This document shows, one piece after another, positions 1 to 7,235 of a stretch of 11,274 nucleotides of DNA (within the stretch, counting starts at the first letter, position 1; each line of letters starts with the position of its first letter). The stretch comes from Actinomycetota bacterium (GTDB lineage: Bacteria; Actinomycetota; Actinomycetes; Nanopelagicales; Nanopelagicaceae). Below the pieces are notes generated by a model that was given only the letters and a program-made list of their open reading frames with translations, ran no database searches and was not told where the DNA came from. The position numbers were made by a program, and so were the translations under genes. The stretch lies in assembly GCA_009705235.1 (NCBI GenBank), contig WLCR01000021.1:1-11274 (forward strand), in the 5' to 3' direction.

Positions 1-16
1 ACCCGAAAGGCCAACC

Positions 17-1237
17 ATGAGAGCGCTCGTTATCGGCGCAGGCGGAGTTGGCAGTGCAATCGCAAATATCGCATCCCGTAAGTCATTTATCACTGAGTTA
101 GTTATCGCTGATTACGATGCTTCAAAAGCGCACGCTGTCACCCAGAAAATCCAAGACCCACGATTTACGTCAGTGGAGGTGGATGCCGGCGATCTGGCGG
201 CTCTCGAGGGATTGATCCGTAAGGTCAATCCCGATGTTGTAATCAACGCAGTTGACCCTCGCTTTGTGATGAACATCTTTAATGCATCAAAGAATGCAGG
301 CGTTAATTACATTGATATGGCCTTGTCACTTTCTATTGCACACCCAACAGATCCATTTAATAAAGTTGGAGTTAAGTTAGGCGATGATCAATTTGCCCAA
401 CACGATGCATGGTTAAACCAAGGCAACTACGCACTTATCGGTATCGGTATTGAACCTGGTATGAGCGATATTTTTGCACGGTATGCCCAGGATTATTTGT
501 TCAGTGAAATTGATGCTGTAACAATCTTGGATGGATCAAGTCTTACGGTCGATGGATATGAATTTGCTCCATCATTTTCAATTTGGACAACTATCGAAGA
601 GTGTCTGAATCCCCCACTAATTTGGAATGAAGGCTGGCATACCGCTAAGCCATTTACTGGTGGCGTGACCTTTGATTTCCCTGAAGGAATTGGCCCAGTT
701 GAATGTGTCGATGTTGAACACGAAGAAGTTGTTTTGATTCCACAAAAGGTAAATGCAAAGAGAGTTACCTTTAAGTACGGACTTGGAAACGACTTTATTG
801 AAAAGTTAAAAACAATCCATGCTCTAGGGCTATCAAACAAGGAGAAAGTCAACTACCGTGGAATGCAGATCGCACCTCGTGATTTCTTAGCATCCTTATT
901 GCCTGATCCTGCAACAATTGGTCCAGTTATGCACGGTAAGACCTGTGCGGGTGCTCATGTCGCTGGACTGAATAAAGATGGCAAGCCATATGCGTGCTAC
1001 ATCTACAACGTTGTTGACAATGAATGGTCGATGAAAAATTATGGAGATCAAGCAGTTGTGTGGCAAACAGCGATTAATCCAGTCATTGCAATGGAGTTAA
1101 TCGCCAACGGCACCTGGAAACCTGCTGGCGTTGTTGGTCCTGAATGGCTAGAACCAAAGCCATTCTTAGATTTAATCGACTCGTACGGTAGTAGCTGGCA
1201 CATTCGAGATGAAGATCCCGCAGGTTTGGCTTTGTAA
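17..1237 (+). CDS. Saccharopine dehydrogenase-like NAD(P)-dependent oxidoreductase
   Basis: Soluble 406-residue protein of the saccharopine dehydrogenase/carboxynorspermidine synthase superfamily, whose members catalyse NAD(P)-linked oxidation or reductive condensation at a C-N bond. The N-terminal Rossmann fold shows the dinucleotide motif GAGGVG (residues 7-12) and an acidic residue at the end of strand beta-2 (D32), which favours NAD over NADP. A family-style turn, GIGIEPGMSD, lies at residues 142-151, and the C-terminal half forms the substrate/dimerisation domain. Length matches the short Lys1-type members of about 400 residues. The ATG is preceded by GAAAGG at 5-10 with a 6-base spacer. 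The gene heads a tight operon with a GMC oxidoreductase and an SDR, so a lysine-pathway role is not implied. The substrate is unknown; polyamine or amino-acid-derived imines are possible. Family is fairly sure, reaction is not. Confidence 0.85.
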   Translation: MRALVIGAGGVGSAIANIASRKSFITELVIADYDASKAHAVTQKIQDPRFTSVEVDAGDLAALEGLIRKVNPDVVINAVDPRFVMNIFNASKNAGVNYIDMALSLSIAHPTDPFNKVGVKLGDDQFAQHDAWLNQGNYALIGIGIEPGMSDIFARYAQDYLFSEIDAVTILDGSSLTVDGYEFAPSFSIWTTIEECLNPPLIWNEGWHTAKPFTGGVTFDFPEGIGPVECVDVEHEEVVLIPQKVNAKRVTFKYGLGNDFIEKLKTIHALGLSNKEKVNYRGMQIAPRDFLASLLPDPATIGPVMHGKTCAGAHVAGLNKDGKPYACYIYNVVDNEWSMKNYGDQAVVWQTAINPVIAMELIANGTWKPAGVVGPEWLEPKPFLDLIDSYGSSWHIRDEDPAGLAL

Positions 1238-2917
1238 ATGGCTAAACGCACCTTCGATGTTGTAGTAATCGGATCAGGATTTGGTGGTTCGGTATCTGCG
1301 CTTCGGTTGCGTGAAAAGGGGTACTCAGTTGCAGTACTTGAAGCGGGGCGCAGATTTGAAGATAAAGATTTTCCGAAAACCTCTTGGAGAATTAACAAGT
1401 TTCTATTTGCACCTGCTTTAGGTTTGTATGGCATTCAGAGAATTCATGTTCTTCCGGACGTCTTGGTTTTGTGTGGTGCAGGTGTTGGCGGTGGATCTTT
1501 GGTTTATGCCAACACTTTGTATCAACCTGGCGATGCATACTTCAATGACAAACAGTGGGCTTCCATAACAGACTGGAAAAGAGAGCTAGAACCCTGGTTC
1601 GATCAAGCTCGTCGAATGCTTGGCGTGACCGAGAACCCATATTTTTCCAACAGCGATCAAGCGATAAAGGATGTTGCCGATGAAATGGGCGTTGGTCACA
1701 CATTTCGGATGGCACCTCTAGGAGTTTTCTTCGGCGAGGGGAAAGGGGTATCCGCTAAGGATCCATTCTTTGGTGGCGTAGGACCTGATCGAAATGGATG
1801 TCAGCAATGTGGTGCATGTATGACAGGTTGTAAGTTCAATGCAAAGAACACCTTGCCAAAGAATTATTTAGGTCTTGCAGAATTAGCTGGAGCAAAGGTA
1901 TTTCCATTAACAACAGCCACAAAGATAGAACAGTTAGATAATGGTGATTGGAAAGTTACAACCAAGAAAACAGATGATTCTTTTGGTTCTCGGGGAGATG
2001 TTTTCTATGCAAAGGATTTGATTATTGCAGCGGGCACATTCAACACTCAGAAGCTATTACATAAAATGAAAGATTCAAAAGTTCTTCCCTTTATATCCGA
2101 TCGATTGGGTGATTTATCTAGAACGAATAGTGAAGCACTGACAGGTGCGATAATGAAAGATTCATCCATAGATTTTAGTGAAGGCAGTGCAATTACATCC
2201 TCCTTCTTTCCCGATGAGCACACACATGTCGAGCCTGTTCGTTATGGAAAGGGCAGTAATTTGATGGGGCTTCTGCAAACCGTAATGACAGATGGATATT
2301 CATCAAAGGAGCGCCGTAAACAATGGTGGAACCTTTTAATTGCAAAACCTTCTACAGTAAGAAAAATTATGGATGTTCGGAAGTGGAGTGAGAGAACAGT
2401 TATCGCTTTAACAATGCAAAATGTGGATTCATCTATCTCGGTAAGGTCAAAAAGAAATTGGTTTGGCTGGCACTTAACTTCTACAAATGATCCTGAGCAC
2501 CCCAATGCAACCTATATTCCTGCAGCTAACGAGGTTGTCAGGCGAATAGCTGCAAAGCATGGCGGAAATGCTGCTGGACATATTGGAGATCTAATTGATG
2601 CTCCTTTTACCGCCCACTTTGTTGGTGGATGTGTAATCGGAGAAGATCAAAACAGTGGCGTGATTGATCCTTATCATCGCGTGTGGAACTATCCATCGCT
2701 ACACATTGTTGATGGCTCAACCATTACCGCAAATTTGGGTGTAAATCCCTCGCTAACTATTACTGCTCAGGCCGAACGTGCTTTATCGTTATGGCCAAAT
2801 AAGGGAGAGATTGATTCTCGCCCAACGCAAGGGCAGAGATATGAATCTTTATCCCCCGTTGCACCACATGCACCATTTGTTCCACAAGGGGCATTTGGTG
2901 AACTCAAGATTCGATAG
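1238..2917 (+). CDS. ChoD-like GMC family FAD-dependent oxidoreductase
   Basis: A 559-residue FAD enzyme of the glucose-methanol-choline (GMC) family, very like the mycobacterial protein named ChoD (putative cholesterol oxidase, of similar length). The FAD-binding Rossmann motif GSGFGG is at residues 12-17, with the ribose-binding acid at E35 (VLEAGRR). A second flavin-contact stretch, GAGVGGGSLVYANT, follows. The GMC C-terminal domain has H460 (HFVGG) and N503 (GVNPSL), matching the His/Asn catalytic pair of cholesterol oxidases. Four cysteines, C188, C191, C194 and C198, form a ferredoxin-like CxxCxxCxxxC motif, which suggests a cluster-bearing dehydrogenase rather than an O2-using oxidase (inference). 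No signal peptide is seen. The ATG follows the previous TAA with no spacer and in the same frame, and the only upstream purine run (CAGG near 1221) is poorly spaced, so translational coupling is likely. The steroid substrate implied by the name is unproven. Confidence 0.88.
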   Translation: MAKRTFDVVVIGSGFGGSVSALRLREKGYSVAVLEAGRRFEDKDFPKTSWRINKFLFAPALGLYGIQRIHVLPDVLVLCGAGVGGGSLVYANTLYQPGDAYFNDKQWASITDWKRELEPWFDQARRMLGVTENPYFSNSDQAIKDVADEMGVGHTFRMAPLGVFFGEGKGVSAKDPFFGGVGPDRNGCQQCGACMTGCKFNAKNTLPKNYLGLAELAGAKVFPLTTATKIEQLDNGDWKVTTKKTDDSFGSRGDVFYAKDLIIAAGTFNTQKLLHKMKDSKVLPFISDRLGDLSRTNSEALTGAIMKDSSIDFSEGSAITSSFFPDEHTHVEPVRYGKGSNLMGLLQTVMTDGYSSKERRKQWWNLLIAKPSTVRKIMDVRKWSERTVIALTMQNVDSSISVRSKRNWFGWHLTSTNDPEHPNATYIPAANEVVRRIAAKHGGNAAGHIGDLIDAPFTAHFVGGCVIGEDQNSGVIDPYHRVWNYPSLHIVDGSTITANLGVNPSLTITAQAERALSLWPNKGEIDSRPTQGQRYESLSPVAPHAPFVPQGAFGELKIR

Positions 2918-2926
2918 GAGAAAACA

Positions 2927-3697
2927 ATGCAATCGTGGGCGCTAGTTACCGGTGCAACTTCTGGAATAGGTGAAAGCTTTACTAGATTGTTGGCGGAAAA
3001 TAACTACAACATTGTTTTAGTTGCCCGTGATTTACCGCGTTTGCAGGAGAGAGCTACCGGGCTTGAGGCAAAATTCAATATCAAAACCCATCTTATTCAG
3101 GCAGATCTTGCAACAGATTCCGGTTGTAGTTCGGTCGAGCAGTACATCGCAAATAATCACATTGATGTGTTGATCAATAATGCAGGGTTTGGCATCAATA
3201 AGGCTTTCACGCTCTCGCAGTTAGATGCTGAACAACAGTTATTGGACGTTCTGGTTCGTACCCCAATGCGGCTGATGCATGTGGCACTTCCCTTGATGAA
3301 GCAACGAAACAAGGGCGTAATCATCAATGTTTCATCTGTTGCCAGCTTTATCGCTGGTGGCACATACAGCGCATCAAAATCGTATCTAACGGTGTTGTCT
3401 GAGTCTGTTCATACCGAACTAGCTGGCACTAATGTGAAAATCAGCGCCCTGTGCCCTGGGTTTACTCGAACCGAGTTCCACCAGCGTGGTCGGATGTCCA
3501 TGAAGGGGTTACCTAGCTTCTTATGGCTGGATTCAGATGAGTTGGTTGCAAAGGCCTGGAGCGATGCGCTCAAGGGTGAAGCGATTTCAATTCCTGGTTG
3601 GCAATATCAACTCTTGGTCTTTCTAATCAAAAGGTTGCCACGATCTATTGTCAGAAAAGTCGGAATGAATGTGCGGAAAAAACAACGCACGAAATAG
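2927..3697 (+). CDS. Short-chain dehydrogenase/reductase (SDR), DltE-like
   Basis: Classical SDR of 256 residues that oxidises or reduces a carbonyl/alcohol with NAD(P). The cofactor motif TGATSGIG is at residues 8-15, followed by the structural NNAG motif. The active site has serines S136/S137 in NVSSVAS and YSASK with Y147 and K151. The Ser-Tyr distance is about 3 residues shorter than in textbook SDRs, as in some DltE-like actinobacterial members that read GTYxAxK. The C-terminus (from about residue 222) has a hydrophobic stretch followed by a strongly basic tail, suggesting peripheral membrane contact. The start is decided by AGGAG at 2916-2920, which overlaps the upstream stop codon, with a 6-base spacer. 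It is the third gene of the oxidoreductase operon and probably works on the product or substrate of the GMC enzyme. No clear terminator hairpin follows. Specificity is unknown. Confidence 0.87.
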   Translation: MQSWALVTGATSGIGESFTRLLAENNYNIVLVARDLPRLQERATGLEAKFNIKTHLIQADLATDSGCSSVEQYIANNHIDVLINNAGFGINKAFTLSQLDAEQQLLDVLVRTPMRLMHVALPLMKQRNKGVIINVSSVASFIAGGTYSASKSYLTVLSESVHTELAGTNVKISALCPGFTRTEFHQRGRMSMKGLPSFLWLDSDELVAKAWSDALKGEAISIPGWQYQLLVFLIKRLPRSIVRKVGMNVRKKQRTK

Positions 3698-3727
3698 TCA
3701 TACCTACTGATTCTCGGCGTGTTTTAA

Positions 3728-3756
3728 GTCTTCCTTAAGCAGTAAATCGATAGTAT
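3728..3756 (+). promoter_or_regulatory. Probable promoter of the secreted coiled-coil protein gene
   Basis: TAGTAT at 3751-3756 fits the actinobacterial -10 pattern TANNNT and would start transcription near 3763, giving a leader of about 22 bases that contains GAAAGG (3772-3777). No good -35 hexamer is visible. A small inverted repeat, TTAAG-5-CTTAA (3724-3738), sits where the -35 region would lie and could be an operator, though it is short. The promoter position also argues that the upstream in-frame ATG at 3755, inside the -10, is not the start. Confidence 0.4.
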
Positions 3757-3784
3757 GGCCTCTATTACAACGAAAGGTTCTTTC

Positions 3785-4396
3785 ATGCTTCGCAAAATCG
3801 CATCATTATCAGTAGCACTAATTGTCGCCGGCGGCGTCATGGTTGCTGTTCCAGCCAATGCCGCAGCCAAGGTTTCAAATGGTGTCGCGTGCACAAAGTC
3901 AGGATCAACTACCAAGGTAGGCAAAGTGACATACAAGTGTGCGAAGAACCCATTTGTATCAAGCACAAAGTTGACATGGTTGAATTCTGAATGCTTAGCA
4001 GCAGGAAAGTCCACACTTGCCGCAGAGAAGACTGCACGTGAAACAGCAGCTAAATTCACTGCACAAATTCCAGTCATCGAGCTTGGAATTGCAACAGAGA
4101 CAGCCAACCGTGCAGAGATTCAAACGAAAATTGCCGCGGCAAATCTCCGACTTGTTGGTGCACAAACAAAGCTTGCAGCTGCAAAAACAGATGCAGACAA
4201 GAAATTGCTGACAACTGCTGTGGCTTCATGGACATCTGCGATTCGTGGATACGAAAGCAAAGTGCGCAATATTGATCAGGTAATCAAGAGCCTTGAAGCG
4301 TCAAAGCTTGCAGCGGTTAACAAGCCGGTAGAGCTCGCAACCGATGTAAACATCAACCGCGAAGATGCAAAGCTATTTTGTATGAAGGGTCTATAA
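3785..4396 (+). CDS. Small secreted protein with Cys motif and coiled coil, unknown function
   Basis: I do not recognise a named family. The 203-residue product starts with a classical signal peptide (basic MLRK, hydrophobic core at residues 6-22, AxA-type site VPANA with cleavage near residue 26). The mature N-terminus has a compact region with C36, C52 and C70 and a pattern of Lys/Gly, Tyr-x-Cys and Trp that resembles small extracellular modules common in planktonic actinobacterial secreted proteins (impression from memory). Residues about 72-178 are Ala/Lys/Glu-rich and heptad-like, so probably a helical coiled coil. C199 near the C-terminus could pair with one of the others. The start is chosen at 3785 because GAAAGG (3772-3777) is 7 bases upstream and the signal peptide begins there; the in-frame ATG at 3755 would add 10 residues and overlaps the -10. 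It is monocistronic, between its own promoter and terminator. A role in cell-envelope structure or adhesion is only a guess. Confidence 0.78.
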   Translation: MLRKIASLSVALIVAGGVMVAVPANAAAKVSNGVACTKSGSTTKVGKVTYKCAKNPFVSSTKLTWLNSECLAAGKSTLAAEKTARETAAKFTAQIPVIELGIATETANRAEIQTKIAAANLRLVGAQTKLAAAKTDADKKLLTTAVASWTSAIRGYESKVRNIDQVIKSLEASKLAAVNKPVELATDVNINREDAKLFCMKGL

Positions 4397-4413
4397 GACC
4401 TTAAATCTTCATT

Positions 4414-4447
4414 AAAAACCCGCTGCCAACACGGTAGCGGGTTTTTT
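4414..4447 (+). terminator. Rho-independent terminator after the secreted protein gene
   Basis: A 14-pair inverted repeat (4414-4427 with 4433-4446, one G-U pair) encloses a 5-base loop (AACAC). It has a GC-rich core ACCCGCTGCC/GGTAGCGGGT and runs straight into TTTTTT. The A-tract on the 5' side pairs with the U-tract, so it may also work from the opposite strand, although no minus-strand gene ends here. It lies 17 bases after the stop codon of the secreted protein gene and separates that gene from the cyclase gene. Confidence 0.9.
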
Positions 4448-4502
4448 CTTACCTATGGATGCCCCTATTTCATTATTGTTTGGATCTTCCTATCCTCAAA
4501 AC

Positions 4503-5858
4503 ATGCGAGTAGTCAGATTTTCAGGGGTTTACTTGCTAGCCATCTATCTGTTTCTTCATCTGCTATTCCCAACAGAGTGGTCTGAGTTAATTGCTTACAA
4601 CATCGTCCCTGTTGCTGTAATTGTTGGGATAGCTTTTGCACCACACATAAGTGATGGAGTTGCCAAGCCAAGTATTGCCATCGCAGTGGTGTTTTGGGCT
4701 TTTGGTTCTGCTCTTGCCAGCGTAGCAATCTATTTTTCGTCACAATCGTTATCAAACAATATTTCTAAGGTTATGTACTTACTTTTTTATCCATTCGCAA
4801 TTGTTGGGCTACCACGGCTGCTTGCAACAAAACGCACACTGACTGTAATTGAGCTTGTGGATTCCTCAATATTTGGCTTAGGTCTAAGCACTCTGTGTTC
4901 TGCACTTGTGGCAAAGCCTGTTCTCCCGCACTTTGATGGCAGTATAAGTGAAACCTTTTTTGCGATTGTGTATCCAATTGCAGATCTAATTCTTGTATGC
5001 GTCGTCTTTGCTAATGTTTCGATGCAGGGTTACTCAAGACGCGGAGTAGTGCTTATCCTCGGAGTAACCGTATTTGCGCTAACTGACTTTCTTTTCTTAA
5101 TGCAAAATATCAATAGCAGTTATCACATGGGTTCATTGCTCGATACAGGATGGGTTATAGCGCTTGTGATCATTGCCGAAAGTTTTTGGCAGCCAGGAAT
5201 AGATAGCAAAGCCCGTGAGGGAATCAATCCGGTTCTGATTTCAATTTCAGTTTCACTGAGTGCAACTTTGCTGGCGCTGATCGCTATTCGTCCAGATTAC
5301 TTCCCACGATTTATTCTGATTCCTGCCATTGCGACCTTGGCACTGGCATTTGCACGCATGGCGCTTGCCTTAACTCAAGCAAAAAACATTGGTCAAGAAA
5401 GATTGTTAGCAAGGACTGATGAATTAACTGGACTACCTAACCGTCGACGTTTGGTGAGTGAGATCGATAGTTTTATCGAAAAAGAAGGAGCGTTGCTGCT
5501 CTTGGATCTAGATGGATTTAAACCAATTAATGATGTACATGGACATGAAACTGGGGACAAAATCTTGCAACAAGTTGCGCTGCGCTTTGAGCGCGCTTTG
5601 CCACATGGTGCTTTATTGGCACGACTTGGTGGAGATGAGTTTGGCGTTTTATATGAAGGTGGTCATGAAAGCGCTGTAGAGATTGCATTGGCTTTACGTG
5701 CGACTTTGTCCTATCCATTTCATATCAATAATCAAGAAATACAATTGGGTGTGAGTATTGGTGTTGCAAAAAACACTGGAGATAATGATTTGCTAGTGCG
5801 TGCAGATAATGCGATGTATAAAGCTAAGCGCGAGGGTCTAGGGGTTTGTCGGCTTTAA
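4503..5858 (+). CDS. Membrane-bound GGDEF diguanylate cyclase
   Basis: Makes the second messenger c-di-GMP from two GTP. About ten hydrophobic segments fill residues 6-280 and form an integral membrane sensor region that I cannot assign to a named domain. A C-terminal GGDEF domain (about residues 295-451) follows. The catalytic features are intact: D335 in DLDGFKPIND for metal, a GHETGD stretch, and GGDEF at 376-380. The usual inhibitory I-site RxxD nine residues before GGDEF reads PHGA, so product feedback at that site is unlikely. No EAL domain is present. Start: ATG 4503 is preferred because TATCCT at 4491-4496 fits a TANNNT -10 seven bases upstream (leaderless), and the protein then begins with a basic residue and a membrane helix. 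The in-frame ATG at 4455 adds 16 residues but sits 8 bases behind the terminator and has no ribosome site. The 3' end overlaps the photolyase gene by 35 bases. Confidence 0.87.
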   Translation: MRVVRFSGVYLLAIYLFLHLLFPTEWSELIAYNIVPVAVIVGIAFAPHISDGVAKPSIAIAVVFWAFGSALASVAIYFSSQSLSNNISKVMYLLFYPFAIVGLPRLLATKRTLTVIELVDSSIFGLGLSTLCSALVAKPVLPHFDGSISETFFAIVYPIADLILVCVVFANVSMQGYSRRGVVLILGVTVFALTDFLFLMQNINSSYHMGSLLDTGWVIALVIIAESFWQPGIDSKAREGINPVLISISVSLSATLLALIAIRPDYFPRFILIPAIATLALAFARMALALTQAKNIGQERLLARTDELTGLPNRRRLVSEIDSFIEKEGALLLLDLDGFKPINDVHGHETGDKILQQVALRFERALPHGALLARLGGDEFGVLYEGGHESAVEIALALRATLSYPFHINNQEIQLGVSIGVAKNTGDNDLLVRADNAMYKAKREGLGVCRL

Positions 5859-7194
5859 TTTCCTGCAAGCGAGCAAGAGATTCCAGACGCTCAGTGGCAT
5901 GATCAACCACTCGTTCTGGATACCCCTTGCTGTAACCATCAAGGAACAACCATGGTTCATGAATTTCGGATGCAGATAGGTGTGCTAATTCGGGAACGTA
6001 TCTTCGGATGTAATCTCCGTTTTCATCAAAACGTTTTCCTTGTTCAATTGGATTAAATATTCGGTAATACGGAGATGCATCGGTGCCACACCCTGCTGTC
6101 CATTGCCAGCCATGGGCATTAGATGCAACGTCATAATCAACTAAATGTTGGGCAAAGAATCGTTCTCCAATTTGCCATTCCAGGTGTAAATCTTTTACTA
6201 GGAATGAGGCCACAACCATGCGGGTTCGGTTATGCATCCATCCTTCAGTAATCAGCTGGCGCATTGCAGCATCTACAAAAGGGTACCCAGTTTTACCTTC
6301 GCACCAAGCCTTAAATTGTTTACCAGGTTTGTCATATCGCATCTCCGCAAATTTAGGTGCGTAGTATTTAATATCTGTCATCGGATTGTTAAAGAGAACA
6401 TCTGCATAAAACTCGCGCCAAGCAATCTCCTTTCGGAAGGTGTCGTGAGCTTTACTTTCGCCAAGATTTTCAAGCAAGGTGCGAGGGTGAATCTCTCCAA
6501 ATTTCAAATATGTGCTCATCTTTGAGGTTCCATCAACCGAGGCAAGATTGCGATTTTCATCGTAACCATCTAGACCATTTTTCGTAAATGTCTTGAAGCG
6601 TTCAAGTGCAGCTTTTTCTCCCGCTGCAATTATGTGCACCCCCGCAGGAACTGGAAAATCAGGAAAGTTTCGATATTTATCGGTTGGTTGAACTACTGTG
6701 AATTTCTTTGGAGTCACAGCAGGGGCTCTGTATCCATGTGTTCGCCATCCACGGTAAAAAGGGGTGTACACCTTGTATGGAGTTGCATCACTTGGCTTTA
6801 GCACTCGACCGGGAGCAACGGCATATGGGCTTCCTGTACGAACTAACTTAATTCCTGCCGCTTCAACACGCTCATCGCGTTCTGCTCCGTAACGTTCATA
6901 TTCGGCAGAAATATGAACTTCTTCCACGTCATATTGTTCAATAAGCTCTTTTAGGACTGTGACTTGTTCTCCTTCAATTATGTGCAAACGATTTCCAAGA
7001 GATTCATCTAAAGCCCTTAGAGATTGGCCCATATATGCCAACAATTTTTCACCAGCTTCATTTATTTGTGTCTTATCTAGAATAAAAAGTGGGATTACTT
7101 GATCTGCCGATTCGATTGCTGCTAACAAGGCAGGATGATCATTAATTCGAAGGTCGCGACGAAACCAGATGATTGATGTTTTCGTGACTGACAT
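5824..7194 (-). CDS. phr: Deoxyribodipyrimidine (CPD) photolyase, class I
   Basis: Repairs UV-induced cyclobutane pyrimidine dimers in DNA using blue light and FAD. The N-terminal antenna domain starts with the family pattern IIWFRRDLRINDHP. The C-terminal FAD domain shows EIAWREFYADVL (conserved substrate-contact Glu), GKTGYPFVDAAMRQL, GWMHNRTRM and SNAHGWQWTAG. N359 matches E. coli N378, the flavin N5 contact that marks repair photolyases. Of the electron chain, W363 and W340 match E. coli W382 and W359, but the outer W306 position is Y287 (6334-6336). Length of 456 residues is normal. ATG at 7194 is chosen; an in-frame TTG at 7206 would add 4 residues, and neither has a Shine-Dalgarno sequence, consistent with a very short leader. 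The last 11 codons and the stop overlap the convergent cyclase gene. The antenna chromophore cannot be read from sequence. Confidence 0.95.
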   Translation of the reverse strand: MSVTKTSIIWFRRDLRINDHPALLAAIESADQVIPLFILDKTQINEAGEKLLAYMGQSLRALDESLGNRLHIIEGEQVTVLKELIEQYDVEEVHISAEYERYGAERDERVEAAGIKLVRTGSPYAVAPGRVLKPSDATPYKVYTPFYRGWRTHGYRAPAVTPKKFTVVQPTDKYRNFPDFPVPAGVHIIAAGEKAALERFKTFTKNGLDGYDENRNLASVDGTSKMSTYLKFGEIHPRTLLENLGESKAHDTFRKEIAWREFYADVLFNNPMTDIKYYAPKFAEMRYDKPGKQFKAWCEGKTGYPFVDAAMRQLITEGWMHNRTRMVVASFLVKDLHLEWQIGERFFAQHLVDYDVASNAHGWQWTAGCGTDASPYYRIFNPIEQGKRFDENGDYIRRYVPELAHLSASEIHEPWLFLDGYSKGYPERVVDHATERLESLARLQEIKADKPLDPRA

Positions 7195-7202
7195 GGGATA
7201 AT
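7173..7202 (+). promoter_or_regulatory. Promoter for a leaderless esterase transcript
   Basis: TTGATG (7173-7178) and GATAAT (7197-7202) are separated by 18 bases and match the -35 and -10 consensus at 4/6 and 5/6. The base 7 downstream of the -10 is the A of the ATG at 7209, so the transcript should start on the start codon. There is no ribosome binding site, as expected for leaderless mRNA, which is common in Actinobacteria. The elements lie inside and just upstream of the 5' end of the divergent photolyase gene. Confidence 0.5.
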
Positions 7203-7205
7203 TCA

Positions 7206-7235
7206 ATCATGATGCAAGAGATAAAGCGTTTTCAA
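7206..7235 (-). promoter_or_regulatory. Possible divergent promoter of the photolyase gene
   Basis: On the minus strand TTGAAA (7235-7230) and CATGAT (7211-7206) are 18 bases apart, matching consensus at 5/6 and 4/6. Transcription would start near 7199, leaving about 5 bases before ATG 7194. It overlaps the start codon and promoter of the plus-strand gene, so the two polymerases would compete. The -10 is weak; an alternative -10, TTGAAT (7206-7201), would place the start exactly on ATG 7194 but lacks a properly spaced -35. Confidence 0.3.

Noticed and set aside
493..852. Long minus-strand frame inside the first gene, and similar antisense frames elsewhere
   Set aside because: Low-complexity, family-less translations lying fully inside well-supported genes on the other strand, with no ribosome sites; shadows.
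3724..3738. TTAAG/CTTAA inverted repeat as an operator or as the terminator of the SDR operon
   Set aside because: The arms are only 5 bases and AT-rich with no T-run; mentioned only as a possible regulatory site.
3755..3784. ATG 3755 as start of the secreted protein
   Set aside because: It overlaps the probable -10 TAGTAT, lacks a ribosome site and would put ten odd residues before a normal signal peptide; ATG 3785 has GAAAGG 7 bases upstream.
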